A stretch of DNA of 64,000 bases from Marinitoga hydrogenitolerans DSM 16785 (GCF_900129175.1 NZ_FQUI01000003.1:39217-103216); one strand, 5' to 3'. Counted from the stretch's first letter, positions 17,467-27,278 are shown. Numbers and translations: made by a program. Notes: a model not told the origin generated them from the sequence alone.

Positions 17467-18750
17467 TTAATTTTCTTCTTTTTCTTCTTTCTCTTTTTGT
17501 TTTTCTTCAAAATCTTCAACTTCAATTACTTGAACTTTTTCCGCAATATATTCGGCAACTTTTTTACTTAAAATATCCCACATTAAGTTTCCTAATATTT
17601 CCGCATTCGAGTAGATAATTTCTCTTGCTTTATCATAGGGGATTCTATACATTTGAGCAAATGAATGGACAGAATCGCTTAATTCTTTTTCTTCTACTTT
17701 TATATCATTTTCATCTGCAATTTTATTTATAATAGTCATTTCTTTAATGGATTTTAAAGCTTGTTCTTTTAATTCATTTATGTAAGCTTCTTCTCCACCA
17801 TGTTTTTCAACTTCTTCTTCGTATTTCCCGTTTTGTTTTACTCTTTCTAATGTTTTATTAACAAAATCATCAATAGTTTCATCTGATACGTCAACTTCAA
17901 CATACTTGTGTAATTCAGCTAAAACATAATTTTTTATATAATCATCTTTCCATACTTTAAATGATTCTGCTCCTTCTTTAGATAATTTCTCTTTTAATTC
18001 AAGTACAGAATTTATTTCAGCATCTAATGTTTTAGCAATATCATCAGTTAATTCAGGAACAATTCTTTTAAATACACCTTCTACTGTTATTTGATATAAA
18101 TATTTTTTATCTTCAAATTCTCTATTTATTTCAACATAATCTCCTTTTTTCTTACCTATTAAATCTGTAACCATAGGTCTTTTATCTTCTTCGTATAACA
18201 CATATTCGCTTTCTTTATCTTTGAATAATTCTTTACCTTCTTCATTTAAAACTGTATATTTTACTTTTACCAAGTCGCCAATTTCAGCAGGTTCTTCCTT
18301 TTCTTCTAAAATAGGATTTTCTTCTAATAAATCTTTTATTCTATCTTCAACAAATTTTTCCACAATTTCTTTTTCAGTCGGAACTTCAACTTTTAATTCT
18401 TCGAATTTTGTAGAAACAACTTCTGGATGTTCGTGTATTAATACTTCAACTTCTGCAGAATCGCTATCCAAAGCAAAAGATTCTATATATGGCCCAAACA
18501 AAACTTTAGCATCTTTGAATTCATCTTCAACTTTTTCGATTAAAATTTCTCTAACCATTTCAGCAAAATCCTCACCAAATTTAATTTTCATAACCTTTTT
18601 AGGAACTTTACCCTTTCTGAATCCATGAAAAGTATACCTTTGATTTAATTCTCTAACTATCTGGTTTTCAGCGTTGTCGATATCCTTTTTATCAAATTTT
18701 ACCAAATATCTTTTTACATTTTTTTCTTCTGATATAATTTCTTTTTGCAT
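17467..18750 (-). CDS. tig: Trigger factor, ribosome-associated chaperone/prolyl isomerase
   Basis: 427 residues. The N-terminal ribosome-binding domain shows the signature GFRKGKVPKKV near residue 45. An FKBP-like isomerase domain follows at about 150-235 (GDLVKVKYTV), then a long helical C-terminal chaperone domain ending in an acidic/lysine-rich tail. It binds nascent chains at the L23 exit site. The ATG at 18750 is preferred over an in-frame TTG at 18759 because aaggag sits 8 bases before it. Monocistronic, with a terminator behind it. The acidic tail (EEKQKEKEEKEE) is low complexity. Confidence 0.96.
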   Translation of the reverse strand: MQKEIISEEKNVKRYLVKFDKKDIDNAENQIVRELNQRYTFHGFRKGKVPKKVMKIKFGEDFAEMVREILIEKVEDEFKDAKVLFGPYIESFALDSDSAEVEVLIHEHPEVVSTKFEELKVEVPTEKEIVEKFVEDRIKDLLEENPILEEKEEPAEIGDLVKVKYTVLNEEGKELFKDKESEYVLYEEDKRPMVTDLIGKKKGDYVEINREFEDKKYLYQITVEGVFKRIVPELTDDIAKTLDAEINSVLELKEKLSKEGAESFKVWKDDYIKNYVLAELHKYVEVDVSDETIDDFVNKTLERVKQNGKYEEEVEKHGGEEAYINELKEQALKSIKEMTIINKIADENDIKVEEKELSDSVHSFAQMYRIPYDKAREIIYSNAEILGNLMWDILSKKVAEYIAEKVQVIEVEDFEEKQKEKEEKEEN

Positions 18751-18993
18751 TTTCAACACTCCTTTTTTGATTTTATTTCTAAATTATATTATACAAGGAA
18801 TTTACTTTAATACTGTTAAAATTAGGTCAAAATAGGATTTCAAGGAAGTAATAACTTATATAACTTGAAGATTTTGTAGTATAAAATGATTATATATCAA
18901 ATTAAAAAGGTGTTTTATAAATATTTTATGATAGGTGGCTTTTTTTTTAAAAAATTTTGATGTATAATAAATTTATGGGGATAGGAGGTGGAG

Positions 18994-20655
18994 ATGTTGA
19001 ATAAAAAAAGTTTAAAGGATTTATTGTTTAATAATGTATTTGTTATTATGCTGGTTTTAGCGCTAATAATGATTTTGATTACTGTGTTATCAACTAATAT
19101 ATTTTTTAAAAAATTATACAATTCTACTATAAAGCAATCTGTGATAGCTCTTTCGAGATATTTTAATGATAATTTTAAATATTTAGATTATTATAGTGTG
19201 GAATATGGAAAAAAGGTTGAAAAATTATTAGATGAAATGTATTCTGTTTATACAAAGGGTAATTTTTTTTCTGAGTATAAAAGGTTTAAGTCTGAAAAAC
19301 TTACTGAATATCCAATGATTAGAGATATAAATTATTATATAATTAGCAAAGATGGGATAATTATACAAACAGATTATCAAAAGGATTTAAATCTAAATTT
19401 AGCTCAAAGGATTCCAAATTATTGGAAAGTATTAAATACGAGATTAGTTAAAGAATCTAAGTTTATTGAAAAAATATCTTTTGAAATAAAAACAAATTAT
19501 CCAAGAATATATGGATATAGATTAATGGATAATGGTAATATTTTTGAAATAGGCGTATTGTTTGATGAGAGAGCAATCCCGAAATTTTATAAAGGTATAG
19601 ATTCGATAAGCTTTAATTTCATTGAAGGAATATATAGTTATAACACATCTTTTATACCGTATTCTTCAGAATATCCGCTTTTAGATAAAGAAGAAAAGGA
19701 TATTTTTAATGAATTAGACGCATCAAAGGACTTTACCCAAAACTTTATTGTAAAAGAACTTTCTAATGGTAAAAGAGTATATATATATTTGAAATGGCAG
19801 CCGGAAAATGGTTATCCTTTAGTTTCTTTGACTAAAATAATTCTTGATTTTTCTGATTTAGTTAAGACTAAAAATTATATAATTTTTATATCTTTGATTT
19901 TAATTGGTTTATTTGTTTTTATTTTTACACTATATATTAATTATAATGCGTTAAAAGTTGAAAAGCCATTATTGAAATTAATAAAAGATATTGAAAATGG
20001 TAAGGTAGAAGAAATAGAAACAAACATCATAGAAATAGACACATTGATAAAATATTATTCACATCTTGTTTCAACTCTGGTTAAAAAACTTGAAGAAGAA
20101 GAAAATGAATTAATTAATTTAAAAAAGAAATTTGAGATGATTGAAAAGGAAAGAGACGTGTTATATGATATGGCTTTAAAAGATGAATTAACAAAGTTTT
20201 TTAATAAGAAAGGTTCTATGAAAATCTTTCAAAGAATAATAAGCAATAAAGAAAGTTTTTGTGTAGTATATATTAATTTAGACAATTATAATAATGTTTT
20301 GGAAAGAATGGGGGAAAATGTTGCAGATGATATGATTATAACTTTGTCTGAAATAATAAAAAAGACAATTAGAGATAGAGACTTTGTATTTAGAATTAGT
20401 GAAGATGAGTTTTTGGTTTTAATAAGATATGTTAATTTGGAAATATCACAAAAAATCTTGAAAAGACTTGTTGATTTTGTAAAGAAGTTTAATATAACAA
20501 CAGATAAAGATTATAAGATTTCAATTAGTTATGGCCTTTTAGAATATAAGGGTCAAAGTGTAGAAAAAATATATATAGAGGCGAAAAAAAAGATGGAAGA
20601 GATGAAGGAAAAGAAAAAAGAACTTTTAAGAAAATTAAAAAATAATAAGGAGTAA
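18994..20655 (+). CDS. Membrane-anchored protein with degenerate GGDEF domain (SEDEF) and intact I-site
   Basis: 553 residues. One membrane helix near residues 13-34 and a second near 295-320 flank an extracytoplasmic sensor region of about 260 residues. A helical linker follows (about 340-390), then a GGDEF fold. The active-site motif reads FRISEDEFLVLI: both glycines are replaced, so GTP cyclisation is unlikely. An RDRD I-site lies exactly five residues before it, suggesting a cyclic-di-GMP receptor rather than a cyclase. The ATG at 18994 was chosen over a GTG at 18988 because aggagg lies 5 bases before it. A TATAAT at 18963 may be its -10. A hydrolase gene and purB follow closely. Confidence 0.88.
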   Translation: MLNKKSLKDLLFNNVFVIMLVLALIMILITVLSTNIFFKKLYNSTIKQSVIALSRYFNDNFKYLDYYSVEYGKKVEKLLDEMYSVYTKGNFFSEYKRFKSEKLTEYPMIRDINYYIISKDGIIIQTDYQKDLNLNLAQRIPNYWKVLNTRLVKESKFIEKISFEIKTNYPRIYGYRLMDNGNIFEIGVLFDERAIPKFYKGIDSISFNFIEGIYSYNTSFIPYSSEYPLLDKEEKDIFNELDASKDFTQNFIVKELSNGKRVYIYLKWQPENGYPLVSLTKIILDFSDLVKTKNYIIFISLILIGLFVFIFTLYINYNALKVEKPLLKLIKDIENGKVEEIETNIIEIDTLIKYYSHLVSTLVKKLEEEENELINLKKKFEMIEKERDVLYDMALKDELTKFFNKKGSMKIFQRIISNKESFCVVYINLDNYNNVLERMGENVADDMIITLSEIIKKTIRDRDFVFRISEDEFLVLIRYVNLEISQKILKRLVDFVKKFNITTDKDYKISISYGLLEYKGQSVEKIYIEAKKKMEEMKEKKKELLRKLKNNKE

Positions 20656-20659
20656 AAAA

Positions 20660-21328
20660 ATGGATATAATTCCTTTTTATAAAAAAAATAATATAAAAGT
20701 TTATTTGTTTATTATGCCTCCTTTTGGAGTTAATACATATCTTATAATTTCAAAAAAATCATTGATAATTGTGGATCCAGGTAAAGGTAGTAAAGAATTT
20801 TTTGATTCTTTAAATTTATTTAATATTAATAACTTTGATTATAAAGGGATAATAATAACACATACTCATTATGATCATATTGTTGGGGTAAAAGAATTTG
20901 AAGGGTTTCGAATAATGGTGCCTGAGAAGGATAAAGAGGGTATAATAGATGAGTCTAAAAATTTAAGTTATTTATTTGGTGAAAATTTTAATATGAATAT
21001 AAAATTTGCAACAATATATGAAGGTTACTATAATTTTGGAGATTTGAAATTTTTGGCATCATATTATCCAGGCCACACACCGGGTTCTATGATTTATGAT
21101 TTTGGAGAATTTATTTTTACTGGTGATTTTATATTTTGTGACTCTATTGGCAGAACAGATTTACCTTATGGAGATGAAGAAGCTATGTTTGAATCTTTAA
21201 AAAATTTTAATGAATATATTAAATCTAAAAAAGATAGCACAATTATAATGCCTGGACATATGGAAGTCTGTACTTTGAAAGAATTAAAAGACACTAATAT
21301 CTTTTTAAAATATGGAGGTAAAAAATGA
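20660..21328 (+). CDS. Metallo-beta-lactamase-fold hydrolase (glyoxalase II-like)
   Basis: 222 residues with the canonical metal site: THTHYDHIVG (HxHxDH), GHTPGSM, FTGDFIF and PGHMEV in order. No signal peptide, so cytosolic. The short form with one MBL domain resembles hydroxyacylglutathione-hydrolase-like enzymes, but the organism class generally lacks glutathione, so the thioester substrate is unknown. It begins 4 bases after the SEDEF gene and overlaps purB by ATGA, so the three genes form one operon. Confidence 0.9.
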   Translation: MDIIPFYKKNNIKVYLFIMPPFGVNTYLIISKKSLIIVDPGKGSKEFFDSLNLFNINNFDYKGIIITHTHYDHIVGVKEFEGFRIMVPEKDKEGIIDESKNLSYLFGENFNMNIKFATIYEGYYNFGDLKFLASYYPGHTPGSMIYDFGEFIFTGDFIFCDSIGRTDLPYGDEEAMFESLKNFNEYIKSKKDSTIIMPGHMEVCTLKELKDTNIFLKYGGKK

Positions 21329-22620
21329 TTGAAAGATACTCTTTATCCCCGATGAAAGAATTATGGAGTGAAGAAAAAAAATATAAACGTTGGTTAGAAA
21401 TAGAATTATCAGTGGTAGAAGCTTTTGAAGAAAAAAGGTTAGCGCCTAAAGGTACAGCAAAAAAATTAAGAGAACAGGCAAAAATAAATGTGAATAAAAT
21501 TTTAGAAATTGAAAGTGTAGTAGATCATGATGTAATTGCATTTATTAAATCAATTACAGACAATATGGGAGATGAGGCTAGATACTTTCATAAAGGATTA
21601 ACTTCTTCTGATATAGTAGATACAGCATGGTCTTTGGGTTTAAAAAGAGCAGGAGAAATAATATTAGAAGAGATGAAAAAATTATCCCAGATTCTAAAAG
21701 AAAAAGCTATAAAATACAAATATTTATATACAGTAGGAAGATCTCATGGCGTTCATGCTGAACCGACATCATTTGGTTTAAAAATGTTGTCATATCTTGC
21801 TGAATTGGAGAGAAATATAAAACGATTTGAAATATCTATTGAAAATATATCTTATGGGAAATTAAGTGGGGCAGTAGGAAATTATGCAAATATAGATCCA
21901 GAAATAGAAAAAATAGCATTAAATAAATTAGGATTAAAACCAGAAACAGTAGCAACACAAGTTGTTCCAAGGGATAGACATGCAGAATTTTTATCTTCAT
22001 TAGCGTTAATTGGTGCTGGGATTGAAAGAATTGCAATTGAAATTAGACATTTACAAAAAACAGAAGTATTAGAAGCTCAAGAACCATTTAAAAAAGGTCA
22101 AAGAGGTTCTTCAGCAATGCCTCATAAAAAGAATCCTATATTATGTGAAAGATTAACAGGAATGGCGAGAATGTTGCGAAGCTACACTGTTGCCGGATAT
22201 GAAAATATAGCCTTGTGGCATGAAAGAGATATATCTCATTCTTCTGTGGAAAGAGTATTTTTACCAGATGCAACATTAATTGCATTTTATATGGTCAAAA
22301 AAGTTCAATATCTTATAGATAATCTAATTGTGAATGAAGATAGAATAAAAGAAACATTTGAAAAGTCATATAATCTTGTATATTCCCAGAGAGTATTGCT
22401 ATCATTAATAGATAAAGGGCTAAGCCGTGAAGAAAGCTATAAATTTGTTCAAAAATATGCATTAAAAGCATGGGAAGAAAGAAAAGACTTTAAAAAAATA
22501 TTATGGGAAGAAAATAAAATAAAAGAGCTATTTACACGTGAAGACTTTGAAAATATATTTACTCCGGATTATTATTTGAGAAATATTGATGCAATATATA
22601 AAAGATTCAATTTAAAATAA
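21325..22620 (+). CDS. purB: Adenylosuccinate lyase
   Basis: 431 residues of the fumarase/aspartase superfamily. Catalyses two steps of purine synthesis: SAICAR to AICAR and adenylosuccinate to AMP, each releasing fumarate. The signature loop GSSAMPHKKNP is near residue 265, with the catalytic-His segment GRSHGVHAEPT near 138. Length is normal. ATGA overlap with the MBL hydrolase gene shows translational coupling. No other purine biosynthesis genes are in the window, so it is separated from a main pur operon. Ends at a terminator. Confidence 0.97.
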   Translation: MIERYSLSPMKELWSEEKKYKRWLEIELSVVEAFEEKRLAPKGTAKKLREQAKINVNKILEIESVVDHDVIAFIKSITDNMGDEARYFHKGLTSSDIVDTAWSLGLKRAGEIILEEMKKLSQILKEKAIKYKYLYTVGRSHGVHAEPTSFGLKMLSYLAELERNIKRFEISIENISYGKLSGAVGNYANIDPEIEKIALNKLGLKPETVATQVVPRDRHAEFLSSLALIGAGIERIAIEIRHLQKTEVLEAQEPFKKGQRGSSAMPHKKNPILCERLTGMARMLRSYTVAGYENIALWHERDISHSSVERVFLPDATLIAFYMVKKVQYLIDNLIVNEDRIKETFEKSYNLVYSQRVLLSLIDKGLSREESYKFVQKYALKAWEERKDFKKILWEENKIKELFTREDFENIFTPDYYLRNIDAIYKRFNLK

Positions 22621-22654
22621 AAAATGAGAATTTGGAATTGAACAAAATAAAAAG

Positions 22655-22682
22655 TAAAATCCCCATAAATGGGGATTTTATT
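22655..22682 (+). terminator. Terminator of the purB operon
   Basis: A 10-bp perfect stem (taaaatcccc / ggggatttta) with an ataaat loop. The core is identical to that of the hairpin at 53781-53808. Confidence 0.85.
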
Positions 22683-22784
22683 AATTTAAGATTGTGTGCA
22701 GTTATATCTTTTCGATTATATAATACTCAATATGGTAATTTATTTTTTTCTTAATTACCTACACTTTTCGTGGGAGAACTATTT

Positions 22785-23546
22785 TTATATATATTGTATT
22801 GAAAATATAGTGCTACCAGACCCACTCATTAAAGAAATAATAGAGTTTTTATCCATATTTTCTTTAATTCTTTTTAATTTTGGATATTTTGGAAAAACCA
22901 CCTGCTCAAAGATATTAAATGTATTTTCTTTTACTTTTATATAATCTCTTTCTTTTAATCCTTCATATAATTTCATTGGATTGCCGAATTTTGTTAATTT
23001 ACTCCAATTTTTATCTATTTCATTATACATTTCTGGTGTAGATATATGAATGCCAGGAAAGTTAAATTCAAAATTTAATTTTAGAGGTTCTAAAAAAGTT
23101 AGTTTATCACCAATCCCTTCGGCAATAGCAGTACCACCAAAAATTAAAAATGGAACATCTCCTCCAACCTTTGCACCAATTTCAATAATATCATTATCAG
23201 AGATATTATATTCAACTTTTAAAAATCTTAAAACAGCGGCAGCATCAGCGCTTCCGCCGCCGATGCCTCCGCCTTCTGGCAATTTTTTGTTTAAGTGTAT
23301 TTTTAAATTAAAACTATATTCTGTTAAACTTTTAAAGGTGTCTATTGCTTTTTTTATCAAGTTATTATTCCAGGAGAATTTTAATTCAGGAGAAGATGTA
23401 AATATTTCTTTTTCAGCAAATTCAATATTCATTTCATCATATAAGGGAATACTTTGGAAAAGAGTTAGAATATTATGATAGTTATCGACTCGTTTTTCTA
23501 TAACATCTAAAAAGAGATTAACCTTCGCATAAGCTTTTAAAAGCAT
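22785..23546 (-). CDS. ispE: 4-diphosphocytidyl-2-C-methyl-D-erythritol kinase
   Basis: 253 residues of the GHMP kinase family; phosphorylates CDP-ME in the non-mevalonate isoprenoid pathway. Visible motifs: AYAKVNLFLDV at the N terminus with the substrate lysine, the ATP loop PEGGGIGGGSADAAA near residue 85 and the C-terminal LMSGSGSTIF. The ATG at 23546 is preferred over an upstream in-frame start because gaggtgattta precedes it and the family begins this way; it forms a TAATG overlap with the Nudix gene. Slightly shorter than many homologues but with all motifs. Third gene of the hslV-nudix-ispE operon. Confidence 0.95.
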   Translation of the reverse strand: MLLKAYAKVNLFLDVIEKRVDNYHNILTLFQSIPLYDEMNIEFAEKEIFTSSPELKFSWNNNLIKKAIDTFKSLTEYSFNLKIHLNKKLPEGGGIGGGSADAAAVLRFLKVEYNISDNDIIEIGAKVGGDVPFLIFGGTAIAEGIGDKLTFLEPLKLNFEFNFPGIHISTPEMYNEIDKNWSKLTKFGNPMKLYEGLKERDYIKVKENTFNIFEQVVFPKYPKLKRIKENMDKNSIISLMSGSGSTIFSIQYI

Positions 23547-24130
23547 TAAATCACCTCTAAGGCTCTTAATGCTATTTTTGACCATCCCTCGAATTCTCCA
23601 TTGAATTTTTTAAACTCTGTTTCTTTTAACCAAAGTTCTTTGAAGTTTTCTTTTTCTTTAATATCAGCATTTGTAACATACGCAATAAATAAAACACCAA
23701 GATGAACCCTTGAAACTTCTGTAGAATTATCTAAAATAAGCCCAACGTATTCTAATGAGTTTAAATTTTCTATATCTAATTCTTCATTTAATTCTCTATT
23801 TAATCCGTTATAAAATGTTAATTCTGGATTTTCGTTTTTATCTATTGGATTGATATGTCCTCCTATTCCAACGCTATATAAATTGTGTAATCTTTTTTCT
23901 GTTTGTTTTTGTGTTCTTTGAACTACTAAAATTTCATTTTTTTCATTTTTTATTACAACATATGGTATAATTTGTTTTTTTGATTCGTCATTTTCTGCTA
24001 AAACTCTGTCGATAAAATATCCATTTTTAAATATTTTTTCTAAAATATTTTGCTCAACAATTGTAAAACCATTATAAAAATTTATACCATTTAATATTTC
24101 ATTGTCAATTACCCAAACTTTTTCTTTCAT
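23546..24130 (-). CDS. Nudix hydrolase family protein
   Basis: 194 residues from the ATG at 24130, which has ggagg 7 bases before it and an ATGA overlap with hslV. A Nudix box is visible near residues 105-130: GGHINP ... RELNEELDI. The glycine-to-REL spacing is stretched by an insertion ([13 protein letters not shown]), as in some IDI-like Nudix proteins. Such enzymes hydrolyse nucleoside diphosphates linked to other groups; the substrate is unknown. It sits between hslV and ispE in a tight operon. Confidence 0.82.
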   Translation of the reverse strand: MKEKVWVIDNEILNGINFYNGFTIVEQNILEKIFKNGYFIDRVLAENDESKKQIIPYVVIKNEKNEILVVQRTQKQTEKRLHNLYSVGIGGHINPIDKNENPELTFYNGLNRELNEELDIENLNSLEYVGLILDNSTEVSRVHLGVLFIAYVTNADIKEKENFKELWLKETEFKKFNGEFEGWSKIALRALEVI

Positions 24131-24660
24131 CCAATAACCTCCACAGTAATATTTTGATTTGTATATATACAAATTTCTCCGGCTATTTTTAATGATTTTT
24201 CAGCGATTTCTTTTGCATCTAAATCAGTGTTTTGCAATAATGCTTTTGCAGCGGCTAGAGCATATGGACCTCCAGAACCTATAGCCATAACATTTTCTTC
24301 TGGCTCAATAACTTCACCATTACCAGAGATTAATAATAAATGATCTTTATCACCAACTAAAAGCATAGCTTCTAATTTTCTTAAAACTTTATCTGTTCTC
24401 CAATCCTTTGATAATTCTACTGCAGCTTTTAATAAGTTTCCAGCATTTGCTCTATATTTTATTTCAAATCTTTCAAAAAGTGCTAAAGCATCAGCGACTG
24501 AGCCAGCAAATCCAGCAATAACTTTACCTTCTCCAAGTCTTCTAACTTTTCTGGCAGTTCCTTTAAAAATAGTATTTCCAAGCGTTATTTGTCCATCGCC
24601 AGCGATTACGGTTTTTCCGTTTTTTCTTATTCCAACTATTGTGGTTCCTCTAAATTCCAT
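24127..24660 (-). CDS. hslV: HslV, peptidase subunit of the HslUV protease
   Basis: 177 residues, the usual length. A proteasome-like threonine protease cleaving proteins unfolded by the HslU ATPase. The catalytic Thr is exposed by removal of the short propeptide MEFRG, giving TTIVG. Other family segments are [26 protein letters not shown] and [13 protein letters not shown]. HslU is usually encoded right behind HslV, but here the next genes are a Nudix hydrolase and ispE, and no hslU is in the window. Gene start has gaggtgataaa before it. Confidence 0.97.
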   Translation of the reverse strand: MEFRGTTIVGIRKNGKTVIAGDGQITLGNTIFKGTARKVRRLGEGKVIAGFAGSVADALALFERFEIKYRANAGNLLKAAVELSKDWRTDKVLRKLEAMLLVGDKDHLLLISGNGEVIEPEENVMAIGSGGPYALAAAKALLQNTDLDAKEIAEKSLKIAGEICIYTNQNITVEVIG

Positions 24661-24740
24661 TTTATCACCTCTTAAGTAAATTTTAAGTATTTTGTTGTAT
24701 AATTGTTTTATAGAATTCTTTCTTTAGATTTTTGTCTTTA

Positions 24741-24768
24741 TTGTTTTGTAAAGTAAATAAACTATAAT
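24741..24768 (+). promoter_or_regulatory. Candidate promoter for the exported protein/two-component operon
   Basis: TTGTTT, a 16-base spacer and TATAAT, 46 bases before the ATG at 24815. The gap between divergent hslV and this gene is very AT-rich, so other -10-like hexamers are present. Confidence 0.4.
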
Positions 24769-24814
24769 TTTTTATTGTTAATAATATTTATTATAACATA
24801 AGGGGGTAAAAAAG

Positions 24815-25264
24815 ATGAAAAAAGTATTTTTAATTTTTGTAATGGTAGTATTTATGTTAAACATATCAAATGCAGCAAAATCTATTTTTTCATTGGATAT
24901 TGTGATTCCGACATTAAATGATGTTACTGGAAGATTTGACGCTATAATCTCCTTCCAAGATCTCACAAGTTTAAAGTATGGATTTGATGCTGGTTTTTCA
25001 TTTCCTTTTATTAAGTATTATTTATATGATTTGAAAGGTACATTTGATTTTAGTACTTTAATCGATACTATTGATTATCAAACCAAATTTGCAATTATGG
25101 GAACTTTTGGTAAAAGAGAGGCTTCTATTATAATTGAACAGCCTATTTCCTCGAATTTGGATTTTTCGACGAAATACGGAATAAAATTCTTTTTAGAAAA
25201 TTTAGGAGGATATGTAATTATTGAAACGACATTGAAAGAATTATATATTGGATTTACTTATTAG
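24815..25264 (+). CDS. Small exported protein of unknown function
   Basis: 149 residues. Residues 1-20 form a signal peptide (MKKVFLIFVMVVFML, cleavage likely after SNA). The mature part has alternating hydrophobic/polar strands (SLDIVIPTLNDVTGRF) and ends in aromatic ELYIGFTY, as in small outer-envelope beta-barrel proteins. I do not recognise a family. A clear aggggg precedes the ATG. It begins an operon with a response regulator (12 bases later) and a histidine kinase, so it may be part of, or report to, that signalling system. Confidence 0.65.
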   Translation: MKKVFLIFVMVVFMLNISNAAKSIFSLDIVIPTLNDVTGRFDAIISFQDLTSLKYGFDAGFSFPFIKYYLYDLKGTFDFSTLIDTIDYQTKFAIMGTFGKREASIIIEQPISSNLDFSTKYGIKFFLENLGGYVIIETTLKELYIGFTY

Positions 25265-25275
25265 AGGGTGATATT

Positions 25276-25938
25276 GTGTTTAAAATACTTATAGTTGAAG
25301 ATGATAGAAGTATTTCCAGACTATTAGAATTGGAATTAAAACATGAAGGATTTAGAGTCGAGATTGCAAATGATGGAAAAGAAGGGTTAGAAAAGTATGA
25401 AAAATTTAAACCCGATATTATAATTTTAGATTTAATGTTACCAGAAATGGATGGTATGGAAATTGCCGATTCTATCAGAAATTATGATCATAATGTTGGT
25501 ATTATAATGCTTACAGCAAGAGGGGATTTACCTTCAAGGATAGAGGGTTTGAAAGTAGGAGCAGATGATTATGTAGTGAAACCATTTGAAATAGAAGAAT
25601 TAATTGCAAGAATAGAAGCATTACTTAGACGATTAGGAAAACATGAAATATTATCTGTTTCTAACATTGAATTGGATTCTGAAAGAATGGAAGTTAAAGT
25701 AAATGGCAGAGAAATAAATTTAACTCTTACAGAATTTAATTTGTTAAAATACTTTTTAATTAATAAAAATAATGTAATATCAAAAGAAAAATTACTTGAG
25801 GAAATTTGGGGATATGATGATCCGGAAAATATTAATTTAGTCGAAGTATATGTGAATTATTTAAGAAAAAAATTAGGTAATGAAGGGAAAAAAATTAAAA
25901 CAGTGAGAGGTGTTGGATACGTTTTTAAAGAAGAATAA
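25276..25938 (+). CDS. OmpR/PhoB-family response regulator
   Basis: 220 residues. Receiver domain (1-120): acidic pair VEDD, phospho-acceptor Asp near 52 in IIILDLMLPEMDG, TAR and the conserved Lys in VVKPFE. A winged-helix DNA-binding domain (about 130-220) ends in KKIKTVRGVGYVFKEE. GTG start with agagggtg upstream. The gene overlaps the kinase gene by about 28 bases, so the two are translated together. Target genes are unknown; the exported protein upstream is an obvious candidate. Confidence 0.95.
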   Translation: MFKILIVEDDRSISRLLELELKHEGFRVEIANDGKEGLEKYEKFKPDIIILDLMLPEMDGMEIADSIRNYDHNVGIIMLTARGDLPSRIEGLKVGADDYVVKPFEIEELIARIEALLRRLGKHEILSVSNIELDSERMEVKVNGREINLTLTEFNLLKYFLINKNNVISKEKLLEEIWGYDDPENINLVEVYVNYLRKKLGNEGKKIKTVRGVGYVFKEE

Positions 25939-27244
25939 AAAAAGTGTTGTATTAAATCTAACAATAATTTATACAAGTATAATAATCATTATATTATTGG
26001 CAGTTATTTTTTCAATGAGATATTTTGTTGAGATAATGTCAATAAAATCTTATGCCACTATTTTGAAACAACAAATAGAAAAAGTTTCAGAACCAAATCC
26101 CATTATGGGAAGAACTATGGGTAAAATGATGGGGAATATTTTGCATGATACAGAAAGATTAAAACGAAGTATTATTTCTAATAGAGTCATAATACTCGAT
26201 GGGATAATTCTTAATGATCCATACGGAATAGTAGATGAAAAAATTTTTAATTTAAATAAAGCATATGCAGCTTATCAAAAAGATGGGATATATTATATTT
26301 TTGTAAAAACTAAAATATTTGATAATTCCACCCTTATAATAGGAGGACCGTCTTTAGAATATACAGCAGTAATAAAAACTTTTAATTCTTTAGCTTTGAA
26401 TTTGAGTTTAATAAGTATATTAGTTTCTCTTTTGGTTTCATATTATTTTGCTAAACGTTCTTTAAGGCCACTATTAGATATTTCAAAAGAAATTTCTGAG
26501 ATAAATGTTGAAACTCTTAACAAAAGGATTCCAGAACAAAAATTTGTTGAATTCCATAAATTGGCTGAAAATATAAATTCCATGTTAGAAAAGATAGATA
26601 AAGGTTATGAGTTGCAAAAACAGTTTGTATCAGATGTTTCTCATGAATTAAGAACACCGCTTACATCTATAATAGGGTATATAAAGTTAATAGAAAGATG
26701 GGGAAAAGATGAGGAAAAAATATTTTTTGAATCATTGGAGAATATAAAAGAATCTTCAAATTATTTAAAAGAAATGATCGAAAATTTACTTTTATTAACT
26801 AAAACAGAGGAAGAAATTAAGTTTGAAAAAATAAATATTAAAGAAGTTGTAGAAAAGATTATAAGTATTTATAAAAATGAAGGAATAAAGATAAACACAG
26901 ATTTAAAAGATTTATATATTGAAACTAATAAAGATTATTTAAGTATTTTACTTAAGGTTATTATTGAAAATGCTATTAAATTCACCAAATTAAATAGTGA
27001 AGATGAGATTTTTGTTAAAATAAATAATAATTCAATTGAAATTGTTGATAAAGGTCCAGGAATAGAAAAGGACGAGATACCAAAAATATTTGAAAGATTT
27101 TATAAATCAGATAAATCACGTTCGGTAAAAGGGTTTGGACTGGGATTGTCGATTGCCAAAAAAATAAGCGAGAAAATTAATGTAAAAATAGAGATTATAA
27201 GTGATATGGGTAAAGGAAGCACATTTAAGATTAAATTTTCTTGA
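25910..27244 (+). CDS. Membrane sensor histidine kinase
   Basis: 444 residues. Membrane helix near 13-35, an extracytoplasmic region of about 110 residues with the odd methionine/glycine-rich GRTMGKMMGNI, a second helix near 158-182, HAMP, then HisKA with the phospho-accepting His in SDVSHELRTPL. ATPase boxes follow: IIENAIKF, VDKGPGIEKDE, GFGLGLSIAKK. It phosphorylates the regulator encoded just upstream. No ATG precedes the first helix in frame, so translation probably begins at GTG 25910 or TTG 25913 inside the regulator gene. Confidence 0.92.
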   Translation: MLDTFLKKNKKSVVLNLTIIYTSIIIIILLAVIFSMRYFVEIMSIKSYATILKQQIEKVSEPNPIMGRTMGKMMGNILHDTERLKRSIISNRVIILDGIILNDPYGIVDEKIFNLNKAYAAYQKDGIYYIFVKTKIFDNSTLIIGGPSLEYTAVIKTFNSLALNLSLISILVSLLVSYYFAKRSLRPLLDISKEISEINVETLNKRIPEQKFVEFHKLAENINSMLEKIDKGYELQKQFVSDVSHELRTPLTSIIGYIKLIERWGKDEEKIFFESLENIKESSNYLKEMIENLLLLTKTEEEIKFEKINIKEVVEKIISIYKNEGIKINTDLKDLYIETNKDYLSILLKVIIENAIKFTKLNSEDEIFVKINNNSIEIVDKGPGIEKDEIPKIFERFYKSDKSRSVKGFGLGLSIAKKISEKINVKIEIISDMGKGSTFKIKFS

Positions 27245-27249
27245 AAATT

Positions 27250-27278
27250 TTGATTTTTTAAAAATTTTAGTGTATAAT
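27250..27278 (+). promoter_or_regulatory. Promoter of the yicC-remA-gmk-rpoZ operon
   Basis: TTGATT, a 17-base spacer and TATAAT, 23 bases before the yicC ATG. It is one of the clearest sigma-A promoters in the window and starts 5 bases after the kinase stop codon. Confidence 0.7.
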
